Origin: Roseobacter sp. HKCCD6576-2
Lineage (GTDB): Bacteria; Pseudomonadota; Alphaproteobacteria; Rhodobacterales; Rhodobacteraceae
Assembly: GCF_013179285.1 (NCBI RefSeq)
Contig: NZ_WVNW01000003.1
Coordinates: 124,001 to 188,000, forward strand
Length of the DNA stretch: 64,000 bases
Reading direction: 5' to 3'
Shown: positions 53,899 through 63,062 of the stretch, piece by piece
How the letters are laid out: each line of letters begins with the position of its first letter
Position numbering within the stretch: position 1 is the first letter of the stretch
The notes under the pieces: model-generated
What the model saw: only the letters and a program-made list of their open reading frames with translations
Told to the model about the DNA's origin: nothing
Database searches by the model: none
Program-made: the position numbers and the translations under genes

Positions 53899-55608
53899 CT
53901 AGCTTCGCACACCGGCGAAGCGCGTCTGCCACTCTTCGCGCGCGTCATCGGCGATTTTAGAGAAGAGCACATCGGGGACGGTGAATGCGTGGCCGGCGGG
54001 TAAGGCGGCGAGCGCTGATACAGCATCTTCGGGCCAGTCGGCGTCCGCATTCATCGCGGTCAGCATCGTTTGGGCCGCATCGGGGATGAACGGTGCCGAG
54101 AGCGTCGCGTAAAACGGGATCAGGTTCAGCGCCAGCCGAGTGATCGCGGCGGCACGCTCTGGGTCGGTTTTGAACGCGGTCCAGGGGGCTGCGGATTGCA
54201 GATATTCGTTGCCAAGGGTCCAGATCGCCCGGAGCTCGGCGGCGGCTTTGCGGATGTCGATCGCGTCCATATGGGTTTGATAGGCGGTCAGGCGGCTTTG
54301 CAGGTCGGCGATCAACGCCTCTTCCTGCGGGCCATACGACCCGCCTTCTGGCACCGCCTCGCCGAATTTCGAGCGGCAGAATTTGGTGATCCGGCTGACG
54401 AAGTTGCCCAACACATCGGCCAGGTCTTTGTTCACATCCTGTTGGAACGCCTCCCAGGTGAACTCACTATCAGAGGTCTCGGGGGCATGGCTCAAAAGCC
54501 ACCAGCGCCAGTAGTCGGAGGGCAAAATCTCCAAAGCCTGATCCATGAACACGCCGCGCCCCTGCGAGGTGCTGAACTGCCCGCCATCATAGTTCAAGTA
54601 ATTGAAAGATTTGATGTAATCGACCAGCTTCCACGGCTCGCCCGAGCCAATAATCGTGGCGGGAAAGCTCAGCGTGTGGAACGGCACATTGTCCTTGCCC
54701 ATGAACTGCACATACCGCACATCATCGGCGCCTTTGTCGGTCCGCCACCAGCGTTCCCAATTGCTGCCTTTGCCCGCATCGACCCATTCCGTGCCGCAAG
54801 CGATGTATTCGATGGGCGCGTCGAACCAGACATAGAACACCTTGTCTTCCATGCCGGGCCAGGGCTCTTCGCCGCGCTTCACTGGCACGCCCCAGTCGAG
54901 GTCGCGCGTGATGCCGCGGTCCTGCAACCCGTCGCCATCGTTCAGCCACTTCTTGGCAATCGATGTGGTCAGGATCGGCCAGTCGGCTTTGCTATCGATC
55001 CAGTCGCTCAACTGCCCGCGAAGTGCGGATTGGCGGAGATACAGGTGCTTGGTCTCGCGCACTTCCAAGTCGGTCGAGCCAGAAATCGCCGAACGCGGCT
55101 CGATCAGATCGGTCGGATCAAGCTGCTTGGTGCAGTTTTCGCACTGATCGCCTCGGGCTTTGTCATAGCCGCAATTGGGGCAAGTGCCTTCGATATAGCG
55201 ATCTGGCAAGAACCGGCCATCGGCGTTGGAATAGACCTGCTTCTCAGACACCTCTTCGATCAGCCCAGCCTCGGCCAAACGGCCTGCGAAATGCTGCGTC
55301 AGCTTGTGGTTCTGCGGGCTGGACGAGCGCCCGAAATGGTCGAAAGACAGCCCGAAACCCTCGGCCAGACGCGCCTGAACCTCCCACATTTCGGCGCAAT
55401 ACTCTGCAACCGGTTTGCCCGCCTTGGCTGCGGCGAGTTCCGCAGGCGTGCCGTGTTCGTCGGTTGCGCAGAGGAACAAAACCTCTTGGCCCCGCGCGCG
55501 TAGATAGCGGGCGTAGAGATCGGCGGGCAATTGGCTGCCGATCAGATTGCCCAAATGTTTGATCCCGTTGATGTAAGGGATTGCCGAGGTGATGAGCGTG
55601 CGCGCCAT
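53899..55608 (-). CDS. metG: Methionyl-tRNA synthetase
   Basis: A 569-residue class I synthetase. The HIGH-equivalent is HLGN (residue 18 on, after [11 protein letters not shown]); a zinc finger [17 protein letters not shown] lies near residue 145; the catalytic KMSKS position reads FSTSQGRG, missing both lysines. The anticodon domain region ESDSEFTW-like ([12 protein letters not shown]) and a C-terminal helix bundle follow; the additional dimerisation domain of E. coli MetG is absent. This loop variant is, to my memory, usual in related genomes, so it is probably active. Convergent with the FAD-linked oxidase gene. Confidence 0.95.
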   Translation of the reverse strand: MARTLITSAIPYINGIKHLGNLIGSQLPADLYARYLRARGQEVLFLCATDEHGTPAELAAAKAGKPVAEYCAEMWEVQARLAEGFGLSFDHFGRSSSPQNHKLTQHFAGRLAEAGLIEEVSEKQVYSNADGRFLPDRYIEGTCPNCGYDKARGDQCENCTKQLDPTDLIEPRSAISGSTDLEVRETKHLYLRQSALRGQLSDWIDSKADWPILTTSIAKKWLNDGDGLQDRGITRDLDWGVPVKRGEEPWPGMEDKVFYVWFDAPIEYIACGTEWVDAGKGSNWERWWRTDKGADDVRYVQFMGKDNVPFHTLSFPATIIGSGEPWKLVDYIKSFNYLNYDGGQFSTSQGRGVFMDQALEILPSDYWRWWLLSHAPETSDSEFTWEAFQQDVNKDLADVLGNFVSRITKFCRSKFGEAVPEGGSYGPQEEALIADLQSRLTAYQTHMDAIDIRKAAAELRAIWTLGNEYLQSAAPWTAFKTDPERAAAITRLALNLIPFYATLSAPFIPDAAQTMLTAMNADADWPEDAVSALAALPAGHAFTVPDVLFSKIADDAREEWQTRFAGVRS

Positions 55609-55800
55609 GGGAGGCCCCGTCTGGTCTGATCCGTCGTTTTGCCTGCTCTAGCCCAACTGCCGGGCGAGGGCCAGCATATCCCCCGCCGGATGTCTTTTAT
55701 CCGGCAATTATGGTATCTTTCGCCTCAGCCAGAGCCGGTGTTTTTGCCCTGGTCTGTCCGATTTTACCGAACAGTTATTTGGCAAATAAGGAGATTTCCA

Positions 55801-56475
55801 ATGGCGTATCGTCATGTTGTGGGTCTTGGCTCGGTTTGGGAGGATGACAGCCCGGGGGATCATGATGCCTGTGGCATTTTCAGGTGGGAGCTTGAGGTCA
55901 AACAGACCGGCAACCGGCTCTGGATTGATTTCGACCCAATCGCGGGGGATGGCGACAGTTGGTATGACGGCTGGCATCATCTGACCTCCTCGGTGAAGCA
56001 CAGCACAATGGATTGGCCTTGCGACGAGGCGGGCGAAACCATTGGGAAACGGGTCTTGGTGGCCTGCGTGACAACGGCGAAGGGCAAAGACGCGAGTTTC
56101 TCGCTATCGGGTTCTGGGTCGGGGTCGGGTTTTCCGGCCAGCCCGAGCGCGGGCAGCGGCTTGTCGATCTCCTATTCGCCTGGATATGCGGGCCAGAAAC
56201 TTGAATGGGTCGCCAAATTTCAGATTTGCCCCGGTGGTGAAGGTTGCCCGGATGTGCGTGTGATCGCCAATCGCGCCTCGGTCTCGGAGGGCGAGTATTT
56301 CTGGGGTGATGAGGTGAGACGTCCGCCAAGTCGCGAGTCCGGTCGTGTGTCGCGCCACATGCCGCAAGTGGCCATCGGCGCCTGCGACGCGGATCTGCAC
56401 CAGCTCAGGCGCGAGCGGCTCTTGCCGATCGACACGGATCCAAATGTCGAAACGCTGAGCCAGGCGACAGGCTAG
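55801..56475 (+). CDS. Protein of unknown function, 224 residues
   Basis: The ATG at 55801 has a textbook AAGGAG seven bases upstream, which supports a real gene. No signal peptide or membrane span. The first part is rich in Trp and Asp (DSPGDHDACGIFRWELEV, GDGDSWYDGWHHL), then comes a Gly-Ser linker (SGSGSGSGF) and a second part with paired cysteines (FQICPGGEGCPDV). I recognise no family. Third-position GC and codon use look like the surroundings, apart from a slightly AT-richer 5' leader. The following small gene starts 10 bases after its stop, so the two are probably one operon. Confidence 0.75.
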   Translation: MAYRHVVGLGSVWEDDSPGDHDACGIFRWELEVKQTGNRLWIDFDPIAGDGDSWYDGWHHLTSSVKHSTMDWPCDEAGETIGKRVLVACVTTAKGKDASFSLSGSGSGSGFPASPSAGSGLSISYSPGYAGQKLEWVAKFQICPGGEGCPDVRVIANRASVSEGEYFWGDEVRRPPSRESGRVSRHMPQVAIGACDADLHQLRRERLLPIDTDPNVETLSQATG

Positions 56476-56485
56476 GGAGGGTGCG

Positions 56486-56743
56486 ATGAAACAGATAGGA
56501 TTGGACGATCGGGCGTTTGGCGTGCTTCTGGAAAAGCTCCAGCGTCTCAGGCCCGATGACAACTGTGGGCCAGAACCGGAAGACCCGCACGCCGTCGCTG
56601 CGGCTCTCGTTGATCACGCCCATGCGCTTCTGCCCCGCCGTGCCCGCGCGAAGGGCAGCCCGTATCGGCCCGGAAGTCTGAGCGCGCAACTGGGAGAGAT
56701 GATCAGATTGGCCGATAGCATGGTGCCGCGCCGGGCGCGGTGA
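56486..56743 (+). CDS. Small protein of unknown function, 85 residues
   Basis: Begins MKQIGLDDRAFGVLLEKLQ and is mainly helical, with a basic C-terminal half (LLPRRARAKGSPYRPGS, then VPRRAR at the end). An AGGGAGG ribosome site precedes the ATG at 56486, 10 bases after the previous unknown gene, and the two seem co-expressed. No known domain. It is four bases from the end of the convergent YceI gene. Confidence 0.65.
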   Translation: MKQIGLDDRAFGVLLEKLQRLRPDDNCGPEPEDPHAVAAALVDHAHALLPRRARAKGSPYRPGSLSAQLGEMIRLADSMVPRRAR

Positions 56744-56747
56744 TGGG

Positions 56748-57317
56748 CTAGGAGTCTGATCGGCGGATGCGGGCGAGGATGCGCAGATCGACCTGATCGC
56801 CCACCTCGGACGCATAGCCCGTCGCGCCAAAGGCCGCGCGGCTGACCGAGCCGGTCAGAAAGATCGACAGGCGACGACGATCCCCGGCCTCGGTGCCGCG
56901 CTGGCGATAGAATTGCGCCATGAGCGTGGTGGGCCGGGTGACGCCCCGGATGGTCATCTCGCCTTCGATCCGCGCGCCTGCGCCTTCGGGCACGACCCGG
57001 GTGGATCGGAACCGGATCGTCGGATGGCGGCGGGCATCCAGCACTTGCGGGCTCTGCAAAGCCTGTGTTGCCAGGAAAAATCCGGTTCGGGCGGCGTTGA
57101 CATCGACGGTCACGTCAACTTGCGATCGGGCCGGGCGGTCGAGATCGATCAACAGATCGGCGGCGCTCACCGGCATCGTACCGTTATCCGTACTGTCGCC
57201 AAACCGATAGGTGAACCCGACATTGGACCTGTCCACCTCCAGCTCATAGCGCACCGGTTGGGCGCCGAGGCCGAGGGGGAGGAGGCAAAGGGTAAGGGCG
57301 AGGATGAGGCGCAGCAT
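56748..57317 (-). CDS. YceI family periplasmic protein
   Basis: A 189-residue protein with a signal peptide (MLRLILALTLCLLPLGLGA before QPVRYEL) and a lipocalin-like YceI barrel: YELEVDRSNVGFTYRFGD, HPTIRFRSTRVV, RIEGEMTIRGVTRPTTL. Family members bind isoprenoid-type lipids. The ATG at 57315-57317 starts the signal peptide; the frame begins further upstream without sense. It is behind the MFS gene in the same direction, 66 bases apart. Confidence 0.88.
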   Translation of the reverse strand: MLRLILALTLCLLPLGLGAQPVRYELEVDRSNVGFTYRFGDSTDNGTMPVSAADLLIDLDRPARSQVDVTVDVNAARTGFFLATQALQSPQVLDARRHPTIRFRSTRVVPEGAGARIEGEMTIRGVTRPTTLMAQFYRQRGTEAGDRRRLSIFLTGSVSRAAFGATGYASEVGDQVDLRILARIRRSDS

Positions 57318-57383
57318 ATGGCACGAGCTCCGATGGTGGTTTCGGCAGCTTAGCACGGGTTGCCGCGCAAGACGCGTCACAGC

Positions 57384-58598
57384 TCAGCGAGGTCGGCGGA
57401 AGATACGGCCCACTTGGAACGAGGTGCGCGGAATCCAGACATAAGGGCTGCGCTTTTCGGCGGCGGCGCGCCGGCCCATCCGGTAGAGCCCGTAGAGGAG
57501 CAAGAGCACATGGCTTGCACCGATGAAGACAAAGAGCGCGGGCGGTCCGAAGAGGGTGATCAACGCCGAACTGGCATAAGGCGCGATGATCGCCCCGAGG
57601 GCGAAAAAGAACATCAGCGCCGCGGAGAGTTCGACCCGCTGGCTGTCATCGGCCCAGTCATGGGCATGGGCAGCCGAGATCGAATAGATCGGGAAGGTCA
57701 GGGCGCCGAAAAGGAGCGCGCCGCTGAAGACCGCGAGGGTGCCGAGGCCTGCAAGGGCGGCGGTGGTGGCGCTGGCGAAAATCGCGGCAGCGGAAAAGCC
57801 GATCAAGACCCAACGGCGATCATATCGGTCGGCCAACCAGCCCGCAGGGATCTGCATCAGTGCGCCGCCGAGCACGAAGGCGGCCAGGAAAAAGCCGATT
57901 TGATCGGGGCGAAGGCCGACCTCTTGGCCATAAAGCGGGCCGACCATCCGGAAGGCTGCGCTGCCGAGACCTGCGACCACCACGCCGGCCACCGCCAAGG
58001 GCGAAAGACGCCAGGCGAGGATGGGCCGAAGCCGCGGGGCGGCGGGGGTTTCAGGCTGCGAGGTGCGGGTCAGCGTCAGCGGGAGAAGGGCGGCGCAGCA
58101 GAGGATGGCGAGGATGTTGTACGAGACATAGGAGGCGGGCGCGAGCACACCAATCAGGAGCTGCGCGCACAGCGATCCGCCGGTGTCGACCATGCGATAG
58201 GTGCCCATGGCGCGGCCGCGCGTGGCATTGGTGACCTTGGATTGCAGCCAGGCCTCGATCACCGTGTAGCAGCCCGCAACGCACATGCCCGAAGCGATCC
58301 GCATCGCGGCCCAGGCATAAGCATCGATCACCAGCATATGCGCGAGAAGCCCGATGGCGCCAGTCGCGGTAAAGGCGGCGAAGGCGCGGGAATGGCCGAC
58401 CGACCCCATCAGGCGGGGCGCCCACCAGCAGCCGATGAAAAAACCCAGGAAATGGGCCGAACCGAGAAGGCCGATCTGGCCATTGGTGAAGCCAAGCGCG
58501 GTACCGGAGAGAACATCGAGCGGGCCGACGCCGCCGGAGCTGAGTTGGAGAAGGATGACCGAGAGAAAAAGGGCGGTGAAAGAAAGGATAAGGCGCAT
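57384..58598 (-). CDS. Major facilitator superfamily transporter
   Basis: A 404-residue membrane protein with about 12 hydrophobic spans. Features of the YcaD-like MFS group are visible: SSGGVGPLDVLSG, GCYTVIEAWLQSKVTN (family-typical before loop 4-5), RGRAMGTYRMV and a central loop near residues 190-200, with a second-half GWLADRYDRRWVL (loop 8-9 motif A). Substrate unknown. The ATG at 58596-58598 has no clear ribosome site. Confidence 0.88.
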   Translation of the reverse strand: MRLILSFTALFLSVILLQLSSGGVGPLDVLSGTALGFTNGQIGLLGSAHFLGFFIGCWWAPRLMGSVGHSRAFAAFTATGAIGLLAHMLVIDAYAWAAMRIASGMCVAGCYTVIEAWLQSKVTNATRGRAMGTYRMVDTGGSLCAQLLIGVLAPASYVSYNILAILCCAALLPLTLTRTSQPETPAAPRLRPILAWRLSPLAVAGVVVAGLGSAAFRMVGPLYGQEVGLRPDQIGFFLAAFVLGGALMQIPAGWLADRYDRRWVLIGFSAAAIFASATTAALAGLGTLAVFSGALLFGALTFPIYSISAAHAHDWADDSQRVELSAALMFFFALGAIIAPYASSALITLFGPPALFVFIGASHVLLLLYGLYRMGRRAAAEKRSPYVWIPRTSFQVGRIFRRPR

Positions 58599-58920
58599 GG
58601 GACAGGTCTGTGATTTGGGGGAAGACTGGCATGGGTGCTTTGGCGGGTCTGGCGGGTTTGCGTCTTTCGGGATGTCGCAAACGGGGCGGCGGGACCGCCC
58701 GCCGCGCGCCCCCTGCCGGGAGCCCTTAGCGGGCGGTTGGGCGCGCGTGGCGACCGGACGGGCGGGTCGGGCGGACGGCGTGGGCTGCAGAACAGGCTAC
58801 AAAAAACCGCCAAGGGCGCGGTCTTTGTAACCTATTGCAGCGCGGCCCGGGTTTCGACTTGTCTCTTGCGCCCGCATGGCTACCTCTGGGGCCGGACAGG
58901 CAGAGCGAGGACCAACAGCG
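58599..58920. other. 322-base gene-free gap, GC-rich
   Basis: Between the divergent MFS and aldo/keto reductase genes. It contains one perfect 8-bp hairpin GCGGCGGG-ACCG-CCCGCCGC (58686-58705) without a T-run, and several GC-only words. I see no convincing ORF, tRNA or known RNA here; it should contain the promoters of both genes. Confidence 0.5.
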
Positions 58921-59967
58921 ATGAAGATGATCCCCCTTGGGCAGAGCACGACCCAGATCACCAACTACTGCCTGGGTACGATGACCTGGGGCAGTCAGAC
59001 CCCTGAGGCCGACGCGTTTCGGCAGATGGATATGGCCCTGGAGGCGGGGATCAACATCGTCGATACCGCCGAGATGTATCCGGTAAACCCGGTCCGGGCG
59101 GAAACCGTTGGCCATACCGAAGCGATTCTCGGCCGTTGGATCGCGGCCAATCCGGCGCGCCGCGCGGATTTCGTGCTGGCCACGAAAGTCGCCGGGCGAA
59201 ATGAGGGGTTTGTGCGCCCCGGGCAGGACATCACCGGCGCGACGTTTTTGGAGGCGTTTGAAGGCTCATTGAAACGGTTGAACACCGACCGGATCGATCT
59301 TTACCAAATGCACTGGCCCAATCGGGGCTCCTACCATTTTCGGCAGATCTGGGATTATGACCCGTCGGGGCAAGACAAGGCTGCGACGCTGGCGCATATG
59401 GGCGATGTGCTGGACGCGGCGGAGAGTTTGGTCAAAGCGGGCAAATTGGGGCATCTCGCGCTCTCGAATGACAGCGCATGGGGCACAGCGCAGTGGTTGC
59501 GCCTGAGCGAGGCGCGCGGGTTGCCACGCATTGCGTCGATCCAGAACGAGTATTCCCTGCTTTGCCGACAGTTTGACAGCGATTTGGCAGAGCTGGCCGT
59601 CAATGAACATGTCACGCTTTTGGCCTTCTCACCGCTTGCGGCGGGGCTTCTGACCGGCAAATACCAAGGCGGTGCGGTGCCCGAGGGCTCGCGGATGTCG
59701 CTGAACGAGACACTGAGTGGCCGCAAAACCGACCGGGCCGATCAAGCGGTGGCCGCGTATCATGAGATCGCCGCCCGCCATGGGCTTGACCCGATCCACA
59801 TGGCGCTGGCCTTCACGGTGCAGCGGCCCTTCCCGGTCTGCGCGATCCTCGGGGCGACGACCTCTGACCAACTGGCCCATATTTTGAGCGGGTTGGAGGT
59901 GACGCTATCGGACGAAGTGTTGGCCGAAATCAACACCACGCATCGTGCGATTCCGATGCCCTATTGA
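58921..59967 (+). CDS. Aldo/keto reductase (Tas-like)
   Basis: A 348-residue NADP(H)-dependent oxidoreductase with the family tetrad Asp48, Tyr53 (IVDTAEMYPVN), Lys89 (VLATKVAG) and His131 (LYQMHWPNRG). Like E. coli Tas it has an additional loop after the histidine (YHFRQIWDYDPSGQDKA). The C-terminal NADP-binding part is CAILGATTSDQLAHIL. The ATG at 58921 is chosen; an earlier in-frame ATG at 58876 lacks homology. Physiological substrate unknown. Confidence 0.93.
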   Translation: MKMIPLGQSTTQITNYCLGTMTWGSQTPEADAFRQMDMALEAGINIVDTAEMYPVNPVRAETVGHTEAILGRWIAANPARRADFVLATKVAGRNEGFVRPGQDITGATFLEAFEGSLKRLNTDRIDLYQMHWPNRGSYHFRQIWDYDPSGQDKAATLAHMGDVLDAAESLVKAGKLGHLALSNDSAWGTAQWLRLSEARGLPRIASIQNEYSLLCRQFDSDLAELAVNEHVTLLAFSPLAAGLLTGKYQGGAVPEGSRMSLNETLSGRKTDRADQAVAAYHEIAARHGLDPIHMALAFTVQRPFPVCAILGATTSDQLAHILSGLEVTLSDEVLAEINTTHRAIPMPY

Positions 59968-60021
59968 GCCGCAGGACCAAGCGCCGCTACGCTTGCCGAA
60001 CGTCAGGCCAAGGGGGATCGC

Positions 60022-61158
60022 ATGACGGGTCAGATGGCCGTTTTGGGTGCTGGTAAGACCGGTGTTGGTTGGGCCGCGCGCTTTGCATTGATGGGGTGGC
60101 ATGTGCGGGTCTTCGACCCTGCACCAAAGGCCAAAACGCGTTTGAGCGGGGCGATTCTCGCGGCACGCGCATGTCTGCCCGCGCTTTATGACGTGGCTTT
60201 GCCCCCGGCCGGTGCCATCACCTATCACGACAGCTTAGCCGAGGCCGTGAGTGGCGTCGATTGGGTGCAAGATGGATTGCCCGACCGTTTGGCGCTGAAG
60301 CGGAAAATGTACCAAGCGATCCAAGCCAGTTTGGCCGCAGATGCCATCATCGCGGCGCGGTCTGAGAGCGCGGATGCGGATGAACTGCAGGACTGCGCAA
60401 CGCGGCCAGAGCAGATCGTGACCGTAACCGCCGAGGGGCCGATCTGGTTGTCGCCGAATGTGGTCTTGCAGGCGGGTCGGAAGACGCCGGAGCCGGTGTT
60501 GGCCAAGGCCCGGTCGATCTTGCAAAGCATTGGAATGCGCGTCTTGGTGGCGCCGGACACGGCACCCATTCTTACCGGGCTGCCGCCGGAAACGGCGGTT
60601 GCGGTTTTGCGCACCTTGAAGGCGCGGAACGCGGATGGGATTGGGGCCGTGCTGGCGGCCCATGAGGCGGAGCTTGCGCCCGCGATACCGGATATGAGCG
60701 CGCCGCCCGTAACGCTGGACCGGCAGGTGCCACCGGATTGGGTGGATTATAATGGGCATATGAACGAGACCCACTATCTAACCGCGTTTTCCAATGCGAC
60801 GGATCGTTTGTTGCTTTGGGCTGGGATGGACGCGGACTGCATCGCGGCGGGGCAGAGCGTGTTTTCGGTCGAGACGCATTTGCGTCATCTGGGCGAGGTC
60901 GATATCGGCGATCAGATCACCGTGACCACGCGGGTGTTGGACGGCGGTGGCAAGCGGCTGCACCTTTGGCATGAGATGCGGCGTGGTGCGGACCTGGTGG
61001 CCACGGGCGAGCAGATGCTGCTGCATGTGGATCTGGCGACCCGGCGTCCCGCCGCACCACCGGAGGAGGTTGGGCAGTTTCTGGCGACCGCATCGGGGGC
61101 ACATGCCGATCTACCGCCACCTGACGGGTTGGGCCGGGCCGTGGGGCAGCCGCGCTAA
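60022..61158 (+). CDS. Shortened carnitine 3-dehydrogenase-like / thioesterase fusion
   Basis: A 378-residue two-domain protein. Residues 1 to about 185 resemble the NAD-binding half of 3-hydroxyacyl-CoA/carnitine dehydrogenases (LGAGKTGVGWAARFALMGW, VRVFDP). The last 150 residues are a hot-dog thioesterase with DWVDYNGHMNETHYL, as in fusions of carnitine dehydrogenase with betainyl-CoA thioesterase, normally about 490 residues. Here the C-terminal dehydrogenase domain is missing and the catalytic HPFNP region reads EGPIWLSPN, so dehydrogenase activity is doubtful, while the thioesterase looks intact. GGGGGA lies before the ATG. Its last four bases overlap the end of the convergent regulator gene. 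Confidence 0.78.
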   Translation: MTGQMAVLGAGKTGVGWAARFALMGWHVRVFDPAPKAKTRLSGAILAARACLPALYDVALPPAGAITYHDSLAEAVSGVDWVQDGLPDRLALKRKMYQAIQASLAADAIIAARSESADADELQDCATRPEQIVTVTAEGPIWLSPNVVLQAGRKTPEPVLAKARSILQSIGMRVLVAPDTAPILTGLPPETAVAVLRTLKARNADGIGAVLAAHEAELAPAIPDMSAPPVTLDRQVPPDWVDYNGHMNETHYLTAFSNATDRLLLWAGMDADCIAAGQSVFSVETHLRHLGEVDIGDQITVTTRVLDGGGKRLHLWHEMRRGADLVATGEQMLLHVDLATRRPAAPPEEVGQFLATASGAHADLPPPDGLGRAVGQPR

Positions 61159-62021
61159 TCCTCGATGCGGTTGCGGAGCGCGCTGAGAATCTTGGGGATC
61201 TGCCGGGCAGAGGCCAGGCTTTCGCGGATCAACCAGTCGAAATGCTGGCTCACCCCCTGCACCCTGTCGCGATCCCGGAAGGCCACATAATGCCGGCCCA
61301 TATAGATCACCGCCATTTTCGGGCCAAAGACGGTGATCGGGGCGGAAAACACCCGGTGGGCATCGAAAATAAACAGTCGGAGCGTCGGGTAAAGCTGGTC
61401 ATAGACGTCAATGATCCAGTCGATCTGTTCACGGCGCAGCGCCGCGCTGAGCCCGGTGTAATAGCCTTGACCGAGGGCGAAACACTCCAGCTCATGGATC
61501 GGCAGCGCGATCTCGTAGTCGCTTTGACTGCTCCGCATCCAGTCGAGCCGCGCCTCGGCGGCGCCAATCGCCTGATCCGGGCGGCGGTTCATCGTGGGGG
61601 CATATTCCCACCGCATCACGCCGTGAGTTTTGAGCATATCGGGCAGGGTGGCGGGCACATGGCGGATTTTGAACCCGGCGGCCTCTTCATGCCAGGCAAA
61701 GATTTGGTCATCGATGGCGCTGGCCCGGCCGGTTTCGGTCACCGACAGGCTGGTGGCGAGGATATCGCCGGCCAATTCGGGCCGGTCCGTGAGGCCCAAA
61801 AGCCAGTCGGATGACACGCCAAGCGCCTGGGCTGTGGCAGCCACGACCTGGCCGCCGGGCATCCGCGCATCATCGGCCATCAAAAGCTGCGTCACGGTTG
61901 AGCGATCCACAGCGATGGCGCGGGCGAGCCCGGCGCGGGACAGGCCCGAACTCATCAGAGCCGCGGTCAGCCGCTCTCGGAACAGTGCGGCGCGGCGGCG
62001 TTTGTCGAGTATCTCCACCAT
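61155..62021 (-). CDS. XRE-family transcriptional regulator
   Basis: A 288-residue regulator with an N-terminal helix-turn-helix (residues about 12-75: LTAALMSSGLSRAGLARAI, then DRSTVTQLLM) and a C-terminal domain with PATLPDMLKTHGVMRWEYAP and RMGRHYVAFRDRDRV-like sequence (YMGRHYVAFRDRDRV), a layout common in Rhodobacterales but of unknown ligand. Its start overlaps one half of a direct repeat that may be its own operator. Divergent from the desaturase gene. Confidence 0.85.
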   Translation of the reverse strand: MVEILDKRRRAALFRERLTAALMSSGLSRAGLARAIAVDRSTVTQLLMADDARMPGGQVVAATAQALGVSSDWLLGLTDRPELAGDILATSLSVTETGRASAIDDQIFAWHEEAAGFKIRHVPATLPDMLKTHGVMRWEYAPTMNRRPDQAIGAAEARLDWMRSSQSDYEIALPIHELECFALGQGYYTGLSAALRREQIDWIIDVYDQLYPTLRLFIFDAHRVFSAPITVFGPKMAVIYMGRHYVAFRDRDRVQGVSQHFDWLIRESLASARQIPKILSALRNRIED

Positions 62022-62045
62022 CGTTGAATATTATCACCATCGTTG
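62016..62045. promoter_or_regulatory. Direct repeat at the start of the XRE regulator gene
   Basis: Two copies of CACCATCGTTG (62016-62026 and 62035-62045), 19 bases apart start to start, about two helical turns; the left copy contains the start codon of the regulator on the minus strand. Candidate autoregulatory operator. Inferred. Confidence 0.4.
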
Positions 62046-62145
62046 GATTTACGCTGAGAAAACCCGGACTGCCGCAAAAACGCAAGCCCTGTTAGGCAGA
62101 TAAGGCACGGCTGGGGACGCTGTGCTCAACAACATGAGGTGGTGA

Positions 62146-63027
62146 ATGCGCGTCGAATGGCCGACCGTTTCTTTGATTGTGATGACATATCTGGGCTGGA
62201 TTTTGGCGTTGTTCTGGCTGCCGATGATCTGGCTGCCGCTCGCGGTTGCAGTGGCGGCGTTCACCATCGCGTTGCAGTCTTCTTTGCAACATGAGGTCAC
62301 CCATGGCCACCCGTTCCCGAACCGGCGGTTGAGCGAGGCGGTGGTGTTTCCATCGCTGAACCTCTGCATTCCGTTCATCCGGTTCCGCGATATGCATCTG
62401 GATCATCACCTCGATAGCAACCTGACCGACCCCTATGATGACCCCGAAACCAACTATTTGGATCCGGCTGTCTGGGACCGGCTGCCTTGGGTCGTGCGGG
62501 CGGTGCTCGCGGCCAATAACACCCTGATCGGGCGGCTTGTTTTGGGGCCGATTGTGTCGCAAGCGGCGTTTATGGCGGGCGATTGGCGGCTGATCCGGGG
62601 CGGGGATCGGGGTATTCTCATGGCGTGGGTCTGGCACCTCGTGACGATTGTGCCTGTTGTCGCTTTGGTGGTTCTGTCGCCGCTGCCGGTCTGGGCCTAT
62701 CTGTTGGCGGCCTATATCGGAGTTGCGGTTCTGAAAATCCGAACCTTCCTGGAACACCGCGCGCATGAGCGGGCCAGCGGGCGGACGGTGATCATTGAAG
62801 ATCGTGGCTTTCTGGCGTTTTTGTTTCTTAACAACAATTTCCACGTGGTCCATCACATGCATCCGCGCCTGCCCTGGTATCGGATACCAACCACATATTT
62901 CGCCAATAAAGACAGCTATTTGCAGCGGAATGACGGCTATCTCTATCGTTCCTATGGCGAGATTTTCCGCCGCCATCTGTTCCGGGCAAAAGACCCGGTG
63001 CCCCATCCGCTTTGGCCGCGAAACTGA
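62146..63027 (+). CDS. Membrane fatty acid desaturase
   Basis: A 293-residue di-iron membrane enzyme. The three histidine boxes are HEVTHGH (residues 49-55), HLDHH (84-88) and HVVHHMHP (about 234 on), with hydrophobic spans at the N-terminus and between boxes two and three. It belongs to the FA_desaturase family that includes acyl-lipid and sterol/carotenoid-type enzymes; substrate unknown. A GAGGTGG site precedes the ATG. Upstream it faces the XRE regulator, which could control it. Confidence 0.9.
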   Translation: MRVEWPTVSLIVMTYLGWILALFWLPMIWLPLAVAVAAFTIALQSSLQHEVTHGHPFPNRRLSEAVVFPSLNLCIPFIRFRDMHLDHHLDSNLTDPYDDPETNYLDPAVWDRLPWVVRAVLAANNTLIGRLVLGPIVSQAAFMAGDWRLIRGGDRGILMAWVWHLVTIVPVVALVVLSPLPVWAYLLAAYIGVAVLKIRTFLEHRAHERASGRTVIIEDRGFLAFLFLNNNFHVVHHMHPRLPWYRIPTTYFANKDSYLQRNDGYLYRSYGEIFRRHLFRAKDPVPHPLWPRN

Positions 63028-63062
63028 CTTGTAAACCAGGGCGTTAGGCGCGAAGAGGGGGC

